A DNA stretch of 64,000 bases. Origin: Tulasnella sp. 424 (taxonomy: Eukaryota; Basidiomycota; Agaricomycetes; Cantharellales; Tulasnellaceae). Below the pieces are notes generated by a model. It saw only the letters and a program-made list of their open reading frames with translations. It searched no databases and was not told the origin of the DNA. The position numbers were made by a program, and so were the translations under genes. Below, in pieces: positions 35,744 through 47,283 of the stretch. The stretch lies in contig WSUB01000046.1 of the NCBI GenBank assembly GCA_019633425.1, positions 1 to 64,000 of the forward strand, read 5' to 3'. How positions within the stretch are numbered: the first letter of the stretch is position 1; each line of letters begins with the position of its first letter.

Positions 35744-37598
35744 ATGGCTGACTCCCAAACAAGCTCCAGCGAGCTGTACGTTTTGGACTATGGTGCTGGA
35801 AATGTTCGGAGCATCGCAAACACGCTGACGAAGCTGGGATATTCGTTCAAATGGATTTCGCGACCGGAAGACTTCGCCAAAGCCGATGTATGAACCATAT
35901 GCTATTTCCTCTTCATCAGTACGACTCTTCTGAAACACTTCACGTTGGTGGAACTAGAAACTTATCTTCCCTGGCGTTGGAGCCTTCTCAACTGCAGTGT
36001 CGAACCTACGATCCCAAGGGCTTTTCAAGCCTCTGCAAGATTACATCGCGTCCGGGAGACCATACTTTGGCATTTGCATTGGGATGCAAATCCTATTCAA
36101 AGACTCTCTCGAAGCCAGAGACCTTTTGGCGAGCGCGATAGGAGGAACGGAGAAGGAGGGAGCGTTGACGGACGAGGCCAACTGGGCCGGACTCGGAGTC
36201 ATCGACTGGGAGATCGGCAAATTCGATTCAAAGGACAAATCGGTGCCTCATATGGGGTGGAACGGCGTTACCTTTGTTCGGGACAATGCTGGACCTGAAA
36301 CCCGAGATGGGCTTTCGGAAACCGAGTCGTACTATTTCGTTCATTCATACTCTGCTCCGTACGCCGACGACCCCCGCATCTCCACTTGGGCCAACAGCAC
36401 CACCCAATATGGAGATGAAGTCTTCGTATCGACGGTCAAGAAAGGGAACATATTTGCCACACAGTTCCACCCAGAAAAGAGCGGCCCAGCAGGATTAGAG
36501 GTTCTGCGTGCGTGGCTTGATTCGACACAGAACGCCGCCTCTGCACGTGATGCCCCTTCCAGCCCACCGCGCTCTCTCTCGGCCCTCAAGCAACCAGTGG
36601 ATGGCTTCCGAAAGCGCGTAATTGCATGCTTGGACGTTCGTTCAAACGACCAAGGTGACCTGGTCGTTACAAAAGGCGACCAGTACGACGTCCGTGAAAA
36701 GGACGAAGCCAGTGGGCGACAAGTCCGAAATCTTGGCAAACCGGTCGCCCTCACATCACGCTATTACAATGCCGGGGCGGATGAGATCTGCCTGCTCAAC
36801 ATCACGTCCTTCCGAAACTCCCCACTTCGAGACCAGCCTATGCTGGAAGTCGTTCGCTCGGCTGCCAACGAAGTCTACGTCCCATTGACAATCGGAGGCG
36901 GAATCAAGGACACCGTCGACCCTGACGGAACGAAGAGAAGCGCCTTGGAGGTAGCGTCAGAGTACTTCCGTGCCGGGGCGGATAAGATTAGCATTGGCAG
37001 CGAAGCCGCCATTGCGGTGGAAAGGATGATGGAAAGGGTAGGAAGTGGGGGGCAGTGGACTGGCGATGGGACAAGTGCCATTGAGCAGATCTCCCGGGCT
37101 TATGGGCGACAGGCCGTGGTTGTATCCATCGACCCCAAGCGCGTTTACACATCCGCGGATACCTCGCCTGCAGATGCGGAAAGATACTCGCAGGAGACGA
37201 TCGTTGGCGCTTCTTCTCCATATACCCTGGAGACGGAGAAGGACAAATCGTGGTGGTACCAATGCACGATCAATGGCGGCCGAGTACTCAAGTCGCTGTC
37301 GGTCGTCGAACTAGCTCGAGGCGTTGAGGTGCTAGGAGCTGGCGAGATATTGGTCAACAGCATTGATCGGGACGGCACTGGTTTAGGGTTCGACCTAGAC
37401 TTAATCCGGTTGATGAAAAATGCCGTATCCATACCGGTGGTTGCCTCAAGCGGTGCGGGAAATGAAGGTCATTTCGCGGATGTATTCCAAAAGACGAATG
37501 TCGAGGCAGCATTGGCAGCAGGAATCTTCCATCGCGGCGAAGTTGAAATCAGCAGTGTAAAATTGCGGTGCCGCGAACATGGTTTGAAAATGCGGTAG
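35744..37598 (+). CDS. HIS7: Imidazole glycerol phosphate synthase, bifunctional HisH-HisF
   Basis: Two exons (35744-35887, 35958-37598) give 594 residues. The enzyme makes imidazole glycerol phosphate and AICAR from PRFAR and glutamine, the fifth step of histidine synthesis. The N-terminal glutaminase runs from about residue 10 (LYVLDYGAGNVRS) to 235. Its nucleophile Cys is near 88 in GICIGMQ, and the His/Glu pair near 219/221 is in QFHPEKSG. After a Ser/Pro linker the HisF barrel starts near 266 (KRVIACLDV). Phosphate-binding segments LTIGGGIKD and the later VVASSGAGNEGHF are present, as is the catalytic Asp segment INSIDRDGTG-like VNSIDRDGTG. Skipping the 70-base intron joins KAD to KLIFPGVGAF as in other HIS7 proteins. 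The fusion is normal for fungi and plants. It converges with the minus-strand gene ending at 37841. Confidence 0.95.
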
Positions 37599-37840
37599 AG
37601 TGATTACAGGCATCTTTAATAAAGTAGGCCTAGAATGTGTGTGTGCTGCTGCAGCGTCTAGAATTGCATATAAACTTTCGTTCGTTGCTCGTGATCGGCA
37701 CGTGAATGGAAACAGAGTTCAGGGCATGGCATTCGTAAGGGGAGACGCTATACGGGATGGACATAGAACGAGATCGCAGAACCAAGTAATATACAAATTG
37801 GGGAATATTTTGAAACGAGAATGGGAACAGACAGACGACC

Positions 37841-40579
37841 TCACATCCTTCTCCCTAGGAACCGTCCTCCAACAGCATGGGCTCCAAGCCTCACCACGGT
37901 CACGCCAAAGACAACCCCAAATATGAACGTGCGGAACGAGAACGATATGGCATTCCGGGTGATCGCGAAAGGGATCGTTAGTGGGAGACAAAGGATGTCC
38001 CACAGAGAGTACACCACTGGGGGTGGGGGACGTTGACGAGGTGAATGAGGAGGCGAGGAGTGAATCGAATATGTGCGAGATGACGTAGAGAGATGCCTCA
38101 AGGCGATGCCAGGGGTGGTATATACTGTTGTCGAGGCCGTCTGTGGAGGCGTGGTGGATGGATTAGGTGTGGACAAGGTGGCTGCGATCGAGGTGTATTG
38201 CGAAACTGGGCGTGCGTTTGAAGTAGGTGAATGTACTGTAGCGTCTAGATCTTCTTCTTGCGTGAGTGGTCGTGCAGCCGTCGACGTGCTGGAAGCTTGG
38301 CGGAAACCAGGCGGCTCCCCCGTGCTTGCAGGGACACCGTTGCTGGTCTCCACGGACAACGTTCTTGCTTGACTTTCTTGAGATGGGTGGACTTCCAGAG
38401 TCGGCACCTGATTTTCAAAAGGAACGGAAGGGGCAAATGAAAGGAACGAGGGGGGAACGTTTAAAAAAAGGGAGGCCGAGAAGGAGAAAAAGTGGGGTGA
38501 AATGGCCAAAATAAAATGTTTTAAAGAATTGTAAGTAAACGAGTTCAAATATATCTCGCGATAGCCCAGACGCAGGCCAAGAAGAACTGTGCCCGGATAT
38601 CAGGCATCAGTATCAGGGAAGCGGTACAAGTCATAGGGGTATAAGGGTCCGATTCGATACGGCCGAAAATGGTGGAGGAAGAAGGGGCAGGAGAAAAAGA
38701 AGAAAGAAAGAAAACGCATGGGATGAAGCCAATGAGAGAGGATAGCATAGAGGCTATGAAAAGCGAACTCACGGCATATTGCGCGGCCATATCGACTGTC
38801 TCACGAGAAGGAATTAGAGCCGAGAGTCCTCCATCAATGTCAACACCGTCGTCATCGATCGGTGCAGCTGACTCCTTGTAATTGCCTGGGAAGGACGTCT
38901 TTTCGTCCAGATCTCCGCCACCGAGCTTGCTGCTGCCGACTTGCCTGCTCCTCGGGATTTCGGGGAACTTATCCGAGTCGGGAGTGATGGGAGGAGTAAA
39001 CTCCTTCTGGGTGCTCTCTTTGGCGAGGAACGCCGCAGTATACGGCGTAGGCGGGACTCGCTCGTTGGGGTCGGTGGGATCACCCATAGTCGCCATGGTG
39101 CTGGCTTGCTCGTCCTCGATGCCTCCACGAGGCTTGATTCTGTCCTTGAGCGAAGAAATAACGCTTGGACCAGCCTGACGATTACGTTCGACGAAGGACG
39201 AAGCAGAATCATCGGCAAGTGAGCCATCGTCGGTGTAGACGAAGGAGGCTTGGGGTCTAACCTGTTGTGGCTCACCAACTTTCTCCCAATCATTCTCTTG
39301 GTCGGCCTCGACTTCGCGGTGCTGAGCGGGTTCCTCTTGCTTTTGCTTAAAGGTCGAGTCGGCCGCGGCACTGGAGACGGGCGTCATCTTGGTGATGGCT
39401 GAAGCAACTTCAACCTCGGCGTGAGCTGGTTCGACCAGAACGCCGCTTTCCTCGATGTTGAGGGCAGGAGGGCTCTCCAGGGGCGTAACAGCAGGTTGAA
39501 TAGTGAAGGGAGCAACTTCAACTGTGGGCGAGGCTGGGGGAGAGCCAAGGTCGACGGAAGGCTCAACGGGAGCTTCAGGAGCTTCAGGAGCGACAGGAGC
39601 GGCCGGAGCGACTTCCTTGTTCTCAACGGGAGCTGGGATAGGCATCGACTCCTGACCGATCGGGGAAGTAACTTCCGAGGTCTCCGCAATGGGCGACACA
39701 ATAGTGCTGGTTGGGCCGGATGTCTGAGCGGGGGGTGAGAGCAGGGAGACTTCCTCAGTGCTCAAGGTGGGTGGAGCCACAATGGCAGTAGCAGCGGCGG
39801 CGGCCTCAATACTGCCATCGCTGGTCTTGCGGCGTCGGACGACATTGCCAAGATTTCCGACCATCTTGCTGAAGGTGTTTTGGCGTTTTGGCTTGCGGCG
39901 GGGGGCGAGCGGGTTGCTTTCGGCCTCGCTGCCGGAGCCAACGTCGCTGGACGCGGCATCGATGGACGAACGAGCCTTGACAGCGTCACGCGCGGCCTGG
40001 TCTCTTTGCTGGGTCTCGAGCAACGAGGCGAGAGCTGGGGCGCTGTTGAACAAAGGAGATTTTCGTTTGTGTTAGTCACTTGCCGGCAAACGCACGAGAA
40101 CAATGCACGGACCTCGCTCCGCCTTCGGAAGCGCTGCTAGACCGTCTCAAAGGTCGGGCAAGGTTGCCAAACATGGTGCTGCGCCTGCTAACGCTTGCGC
40201 CAGAGTCGGATCGTTCGCGAGACATGTCTTCGTTGTTCTGATCTGGGATTTGTTGTTGTTCGGGTGCGCTAATTTGCTCCGATGCGGCTGGGAAGGTGAC
40301 CCCTGGGTCGAATTGCAATGACGCTGGAGGAGCGTTTGAGATTGGCTGAGGTTCGTCTGGGACGGCTGCGGGAGTTGGATCAACTGCTGCAGTAGGCTCA
40401 GCGGGAGTAAAGTAAGTGTGTTCGGCGGTTGTCGCTGCTACCGGTGCTGCGAGAGAGGACCGTCGGTTGAGAGTCGCTTTGAAGCTTGGGGGGGTTGCGC
40501 TACGTGAAGTCGCTTTGCGGGAAGGTTTTGGACGTGAAGGCGAGGATGTGGGAGAAGGGGACGCGGTGTTGGACGACAT
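37841..40579 (-). CDS. Large Ser/Pro/Glu-rich protein with C-terminal hydrophobic segment, function unknown
   Basis: Preferred model: exons 40579-40113, 40042-38773 and 38407-37841 sum to 2304 bases, 767 residues, with matching phases. The N-terminus is Ser/Pro-rich and basic. The middle is Glu/Val/Pro-rich with short repeats (SPIAET, EAPEAPVEP) and looks disordered. The region FVYTDDGSLADDSASSFVERN to GNYKESAAPIDDDG is more ordered in composition. The C-terminus has a hydrophobic span (RTFIFGVVFGVTVVRLGAHAV) and ends GRR. The second intron is long (365 bases); reading through its donor gives an alternative end at 38545 with a different hydrophobic stretch (SLFIASMLSSLIGFIPCVFF). I do not recognise a family. 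A membrane-anchored scaffold is a guess from composition only. Confidence 0.6.
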
Positions 40580-41178
40580 CGTAAAAGGGCCAGCCCTGTT
40601 GTGATATAAAATACGGGGAGAAAGGGCGTCGGCCTGCCGTGAAATACACCTCGAAACGAACCCCGCCACGCTGCAGTCGCGCCCCCACCGGCAGACGAGC
40701 TCGCATGAGATATCACTGGGCGGATGTCGTGCTGCCTGCCGCGAGGTTCACCCGGGCCTCGAGGCTGCAACGCGCTGCTCGAAACAACGCTCCAGTCTTA
40801 TTCCAAATGCAGACAAAGCTCAGGGGCTATTGGTGGGAATCGCCGTCGATGCTCCAATCCCAATCCCCGAGCCTTAACTCCGCATTCGCACGGGGTTACT
40901 CATCATCCAATTTGTGAGGAACAGCATCGGCACCATCGACAACACCAAGGGGACCTCAAGGTGAGCATTTCTTCGTTGCCGAAGAGTCGTCTCGCCGCTC
41001 GTTCAGCTCCACGGAGAAGCGTTACCTGGTTGTGGGGCGCACAGCAAGGACCCGCTCAGCGGCGTTATTTGCATGTCGACTGGACGAGAACACGACTCGA
41101 ATGCGTTTCCCTATCCCTAATGCAGACGGTTCTGACGCGGTATCCTCGTCCCGCCACTCCTTACAGAACTTCTAACTC
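40580..41178. promoter_or_regulatory. Divergent promoter region shared with the eL13 gene
   Basis: About 600 bases separate the start codons of the minus-strand unknown gene (40579) and eL13 (41179). A GTGAGC donor-like site at 40962 after ACCTCAAG suggests a non-coding first exon of the ribosomal protein gene, with splicing in the 5' leader. No TATA box is obvious, as is common for ribosomal protein genes. Confidence 0.45.
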
Positions 41179-42030
41179 ATGGGTAACTTCCACAATAACC
41201 GTACGTCCAGCTTGACTCCTCGTTTTCTGTCCTCTGTCGTCCAATCTAATCTCGAAACCCCACAGCCCTCCCCAACAACCACTTCCGCAAGGACTGGCAA
41301 GAGCGAGTAAAGACGTGGTTCAACCAGCCAGGTCGTAAACAGCGCCGCCACCGTAACCGTGTCAGGCGCGCAGCTTCTCTTGGTGCTCGTCCCCTCAAGA
41401 CCCTTCGTCCTGCCGTTCACTGCCACACGGTCCGCTACAACATGAAGGTCCGCGAGGGCTACGGCTTCACCCTTACCGAACTCAAGCAGGCTGGCATCCA
41501 CAAGAAGGAAGCTCGGGGTCTCGGAATTAAGGTCGACTACCGAAGGCGGAACCTTAGTGAGGAGGGCTTGAAAACCAACGTTGACCGGCTAAAGGACTAC
41601 AAGGCCAGGATCATCGTTTTCCCCAAGCGGACACGCCGATCCATCCTCCTCAAGAAGGAGGTGAGGTCTTTCTCTTGCTTAACCTTGAGCGAATTCAAGG
41701 TCTGACTATGTTGTCTTTTTAGGGCAAGGAGGACGATACCGGCAAGGACAAGCGCTTCGCTCGTTCAGATGTTCCCGTCAAGCAGGTCGACTCGAGCACC
41801 TACACCCGCTCTGCCGTCCCTCTCCCCGCCCCCGTTCACGAGCCACCGCGCGCCATCACGGCCGAGGACAAAAGCCACAATGCCTACGAGACTCTTCGCA
41901 CTGCCTGGCAATGGGAAAAGGACGCCAACAAGCGAATCCAGGCTGCCAAGAAGGTAAGGAAATCAAAACAACCTACGTTAAAGTTCGAAATTGACCATGA
42001 ATCTCGTCCCTTCAGCCCGACGAGCAGTAA
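41179..42030 (+). CDS. RPL13: 60S ribosomal protein eL13
   Basis: Four exons (41179-41200, 41266-41660, 41723-41953, 42016-42030) sum to 663 bases, 220 residues. The N-terminus reads MGNFHNN then PLPNNHFRKDW. Family hallmarks follow: VKTWFNQPGRKQRRHRNR, the TVRYNMKVREGYGFTLTELK segment, AGIHKKEARGLGIKVDYRRR and RLKDYKARIIVFP. This is a universal eukaryotic and archaeal component of the large subunit that contacts 28S rRNA. The last exon encodes only PDEQ before the stop. The first exon encodes seven residues plus one base, a common position for an intron in fungal ribosomal protein genes. Confidence 0.95.
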
Positions 42031-42481
42031 AATACTCTTCATATCCGCCTATCCCTTCGTCCCTCCTTGTGATTTCCCGTTGTTGCGTCATGCCTTGCAT
42101 CTCACTGTATTCTTCCTTCCTGTTATCAAAATCTATGCTTTATGGGCAACCTTAGAGCATCGATTGTAATTCTTTGCGTGCGAGTCGAAACCATAAGAGT
42201 CATAGGGAAGTCGAGCTGTGCACCACCTATGTATCCAAACGCTGATATTTACCATGTATGGAATTCGGCGTCCGGGTATTGCTCTGCGAGTCCAAGGGTC
42301 ACCGCGTACGGTGTTATGAACTGACCGTGAAGGCGACGTCACATGTGTGGCTGAGCGAAGCGTGACCTGCGCGTCAAGCTCCGGCCCAACGGTGCGAGTA
42401 TTTAGGTCCCAGCTCCTGCAAAGCTCTCCCTTAGCTCCTCAACCACCTCGCCAGCACCCATCTATACGCTTACTATCACGA

Positions 42482-44699
42482 ATGATACCAGGCCTCTTCC
42501 TTAGGCATTCCCTGCACTCTTCAATACGTTCTCAGCTTCTCAGGACCACCCGTCAAACGACGCCGACATTCAGGCAATACGCTGTAAACTCCCGCCCACC
42601 ACTCTCATCATCTCCACGAGGATTGTTTTCCAGAGGTCGAAATCTCCTGCTACTTGGAGGATTCTCCCTAGGAACTGCTGGGATCACCTTGGTGGCTTCA
42701 GACAAGGCGTATGACGTCGACAGCCACACAAATGGAGAGCCTTCGCTTTTGTCACTCGTCCGAGCATACGTTGTTTATTCACTATGCTCGATACCACCGT
42801 TGGTCGATTACTCGCCCGCAATGCTCTCCTTTACGGGCTCAATACCGGGGTTGAAGCAGATTTCAGAATTCATGATCCGGTACACGTTCTTTGACCAGGT
42901 GAGGCTTACGACTCTTATCTCACCCCGGAAAAGAAGCTGATGATCCGGGGTATCTATAGTTTGTTGGAGGAGAGACCGCCGAAGATGTTGTACCGTTACT
43001 CAACGAGCTCCGAGCACAGAACAAGGGCGCCATCTTCGCGTACTCAGTCGAAGTGGACGAGAAGGGCAGTACGAGCGGGAACCAGAGCCAGTCCCCGCAG
43101 TACCGCAAGAACGTCGACGAGATGATCCACTCAATCGACGTAGCTGCCGAATTTGACGACAAGCATTCTTTGGATTCTCGCTCTGCTCGTGGTCGGAAGA
43201 CTTGGGTGGCGTTGAAGTTGGTGAGTAGCCAGGACGGGTTATCCTGACACCTGGAATTTAAGCTCACTCGTCCTCCCTTCTAATAGTCTGCCCTCGTCCC
43301 ATCCGCAACGACATTACTTCACTTTTCGGAACATCTTATCGCTACGAGACCGAAAGACAACCTCGTTCACTATCCCGGAACACCTTCTCCTACCGATTTA
43401 GATATCCTGGCCCCAGCAGCAGTCCGACCCGAAGGATCTCCGCTAACGGACGAAGATGTTACCGCACTTCGTGAGCTCAAAGACAACCTGGAGCGAATAT
43501 GCGCAAAGGCCAAGGAGAAGAATGTTACGGTAAGTCGACGCCGTTCTATCAGCATTTCCCAAAATTTCCTAATGTCTCCGCAATATTAGATTATCGTCGA
43601 CTCGGAATATACTTGGTATCAAGTAAGAATTTCTCTTTGGCAGTGAAGCTGCCTTGTTCTGATGCGTTCTGTTCTTCATATCAGCCAGCCATAGATGCTT
43701 TTCAATTATCCCTTATGATGCAATTCAACCGACCATCGCCAGTGAAACAGCAATCCCTCCGCTCTCGAAGCTCGGTAACAACGGCATCTTCACCAAGCTC
43801 TTTTCAACCCCTCATCTACGGCACTTACCAAGCCTACCTCCGTCGGTATGTAAGAACGTTTGCCCTAATTATTTAGCTCCTAACTCAGCTCCCTGTTCAT
43901 GCAGGAATACCATGCATCTCCTCCGGAACCTTGAGCTAGCCCAAAAGGAAGGCTTCGTCTTCGGAGTGAAACTCGTCAGAGGTGCTTACCACACTCAAGA
44001 AAGCACCCGTCAATCGCCATACGAACCCGACGTTACTGCCATCAAAGGCTACCTCGCAGAGCAGTCGACCGAAGGTTTCCCGCAACAGCAATCTGGTCCT
44101 AAGCCGCCCGTCTGGGATGAGAAATACGAGACCGACGCTGCGTATGATGCGGCAGCTTCACTGTTGTTGGATTTAGTTCGGCGTCCAGATGCTCGAGTAG
44201 GTCCTAACTCCCTTCGGTGCTCAGTAAATACTGAAAATGCTGACTCTCGGTAGGTGGGAGTTCTCTTCGGCACGCACAACCGCGGTAGCTGTGAGCGCAT
44301 CATCGATGGATTGGTGTCCAGGGGTCTCGCGACAGTGAAATCAAAAACCGAGGATGGCCGAGTAGCCAAATTGAGGATCGATGACCACGTCGCGGAGAGA
44401 GTGATGTTCGGCCAATTATATGGTATGTCGCAATTATCCAGCGTGGAATGCGGCGCTGATGAGACGACTGACTTTATTAAGGCATGTGCGATTCGTTAAC
44501 TAATTACCTGGCCTCAACTGTCGAAGCGTCCTCGCCCGTCGTACTCAAATACGTACCATACGGAAGGTTATCCGACGTGATACCGTACCTAGGGCGCCGC
44601 GCGATCGAGAACAAGTCTGTGCTGGGGGCGAAAGAAGGCGGAGCAGCGGATGAGCGGAAGGCTGCTGGGGAGAAGATATGGAGGAGAATCCTTGGATGA
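42482..44699 (+). CDS. PUT1: Proline dehydrogenase, mitochondrial
   Basis: Eight exons (42482-42898, 42960-43220, 43287-43529, 43590-43622, 43685-43845, 43905-44196, 44254-44422, 44482-44699) sum to 1794 bases, 597 residues. The enzyme is an FAD-dependent TIM barrel that oxidises proline to pyrroline-5-carboxylate and passes electrons to ubiquinone. The N-terminus is Arg/Ser-rich without acidic residues (RHSLHSSIRSQLLRTTRQTT), a mitochondrial presequence. Family landmarks are FVGGETAEDV, FAYSVEVDE, IIVDSEYTWYQPAIDA, FGVKLVRGAYHTQE, VLFGTHNRGSCE, FGQLYGMCDSLTNYL and KYVPYGRLSDVIPYLGRRA. Exon 4 is only 33 bases. All splice phases agree and no key motif is missing. Confidence 0.93.
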
Positions 44700-45227
44700 C
44701 GGACATTTCTCTCAGTTGTATTTATACGCTACGACTCTTTGGAGCTTCTTGTGTAGACCCATAATACTCTTCTTTTTTTCGTAAATTTCAGAAATTTCGT
44801 AATACCCTCCTGAAACCCACAGTTCAACAGTAGCATGACCTAAGCCTCAATATCATGATTGGATTGGTGTGGCGGCCTGACCCATTTGCACCAACTTGAA
44901 GTGGCCAGGGTTTCTTATATTAGGCTCGTTCCCACCGTTTCTCCGTCTTGATCGACAAACACAGGGGAGAATTGAGCATGTTTGGTCGGGAAACATGAGT
45001 ACAGCAGACAAAGAACTTGGACGCGCTTGCCCCATTAGGCAGGTCACTTACCCCATTAGGCAGGTGCCTTTCTGTTTGTTCCGTGCTGTCTTCATGTTTT
45101 CCAGGCAAACATGTCCGTTTCCCCCCTGTGAAAGAAACGTTCGTAGACGAACCGAACTTGTTCGGGCGGACGTCGGAGATAAAGATCTAGAAGCGAGTCT
45201 AAGGGTTTCTCCTCTTCCCACTGCTTC
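44700..45227. other. Region between PUT1 and the F-box array
   Basis: 3' flank of PUT1, then the upstream region of F-box copy A. It contains a 15-base direct repeat CCCCATTAGGCAGGT at 45030-45044 and 45051-45065. Related CCCCATTAG stretches precede copies C and E. The last 30 bases (TTTCTCCTCTTCCCACTGCTTC) match the leader of copies C and E. Confidence 0.45.
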
Positions 45228-46783
45228 ATGGCGTCCATGCTCGCTTTGCCTCAGGAGATTATCTTAGAGATAGCCAAAGCTCTCGACTTCAAAGAAGCTT
45301 TAGCCCTGATATCCGTGAGCTCACCGCATCTGCAAGATATCTACCCGCTAATCGTGATGTTGCCCAGACTTGCAAAGCTCTCCATGCGATCGGACAAGCT
45401 CGACCGTTCTGGCTGGACCAGCTTCGCTGCCTATATGAAATCTTCCGCCCATTGATACCTCGAGATCTGGCATCTCTTTCCGTTGAAGATCTTCGAGCAA
45501 TGGCCACCACACCATATCGGTTTGAGCAAACCGTCATGCAGGGCAAGCTCCCGGAGGTACTACCAGTCCGCCTGAAACACGACCTCGATACGGAATTCCG
45601 GAATGCGAAAATTGTTCCCGGTGGCCGTTGGATTGTCACTGCGAACATAGATGGGGGCGGCCCCCTCGTGCCGTTCGTTCGGCTTTGGCGTCTTATTCCC
45701 GAGTCTAGCCCCCAGAATGCGCTCTCTTGCATCGCAAGCAAACAGCTGCACCTCGGGTACCGTCCTAACGAAATGGTTATTACTGCTGGCGAAGGACCTC
45801 TCGACCTATTGGTCTTCGTCACATCCCTCGACACGGCGTCCTCGAGTGGCTGGTAAGTTGTTCGAGTTTTCCCGTACCAACTCAGCTTTGAACCCACCTC
45901 TGCCCAGCTACATACATGCTCTCAGGATAGATTTGGCGGCTGAAGAGCCGAAATTTGTTACTCTGGCGGAATTGAAGCAGGAGAAGTACTGCAGCCGCGT
46001 TCGGCTTCAAGGTGACAGCGTCGTTGGCGGTCTCGGAGTGAGGGCGGACGAATCACGCGAGTTCCTGCTATGGGACTGGAAGACTGGAGAGAGCCGAATC
46101 CTACCGAATCCAGCCGTTCGCGGAAGTGTAAGTGGTGGTTTTTGGGGGGGTTTTTTTTTTCGCCTCTCTGCGGACTATTCCGACTTATTTTGATCTCACA
46201 GTCCTGGCCATGGTTTACTGCCGCTTCGGAAAGAGCGCGCACTATATGGGTCGCCGTGGATGAATGCATCGAGGTGCATTGGTCAGACCCACCTCTGGGA
46301 CGCGACCGGCTGGAAAGACACCTTTTACCGCCTTTTGCCGATGATCAGGACTCAAGCGGATACCTGAATTGGTCTGGGCTGATCGTTCGCGAGTTTTGGG
46401 ATCGTTCTGGAGATAGATTTCAAATCGCTCTAGCGCATCGATCACGGGAGACAGTCTGGGCGAAAATCGAAGATTACGGGGAAGGTCGTATTTCGTGCTC
46501 GATGTGTCGACGGAATCTGGGTTACAACGGCGACCGTCCCTCGGAGCTCGTGCTGACCGCCAGCAGTCACTTGCTTGCCATATCGTCGTCAGGTTTGCTG
46601 ACAATCTATCGCACGGAAGACTGTGAAAGTCTGACGAACCTGGGAGAGAGTGTTTCATGCCGTCCTTTCGCTTTCGCCGACTACATTGCAGGGGCGTCAC
46701 ATCATCCTTTCATTTGCCCATTTAGCGGTATAGTAGGCAGTATTAGTGTAGATGGGGCCTTCTATATTTGGCAACAGAAATAG
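45228..46783 (+). CDS. F-box protein, array copy A
   Basis: Exons 45228-45314, 45368-45852, 45908-46127 and 46202-46783 sum to 1374 bases, 457 residues. The F-box is split by a 53-base intron: LALPQEIILEIAKALDFKEA in exon 1, then TCKALHAIGQARPFWLDQL in exon 2. Downstream, short strands with WD-like ends (FVRLWRL, FLLWDWKTGE, FYIWQQK at the C-terminus) suggest a degenerate beta-propeller as the substrate-binding part of an SCF adaptor. Without the first intron, the F-box halves are in different frames, which is why the gene is easily missed. This copy is intact. The substrate is unknown. Confidence 0.8.
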
Positions 46784-47283
46784 AAAGATCCCGTTGGTGT
46801 GTCTATCAAGCCACGTAAGGCAACTAAGAAGGTTTTCCGTCGTTGCAGAGCATACATATGCTACCGTTATAGGCGTCTCCGCCCCCCGCCTTAAAGAACG
46901 AAAATGAGAAGAAAGCGAGTATAAGTACTTATGGCACGTAGTATCGGGAGATATCCGGCAGCCCATATCATGGTTGCCTTCATGAGACTTAGCGCGCAAA
47001 AGCCAAAACTTTGCATTTCGGTTAAAGCCGAAGGTTTGCGCTGACACAAGCTGACTGATTGGCAAGTTTTGTTCGACCTGTTCCCTTATTGTCCGGCATC
47101 CAGCCTTAGCCCCGCTACTTCTCCACGCATGACCTAAGCCCGATATCATGATGGGATTGTGTGGCCATGGGCTCGCGGATGTAAGCCCGTTAGTTCCGGA
47201 GCGGGGCAATTCCTTCAGACGTGTTGATGCCAGTTTGTTCGTCTTTGCATCTGTCGCCGGAGTTTTTCACTACGCCCTGCCTC

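Noticed and set aside
38545..40053. Unspliced 502-codon frame as the whole gene
   Set aside because: It starts inside what is better explained as an intron between 40113 and 40042; the spliced N-terminal exon joins in phase and supplies a proper ATG.
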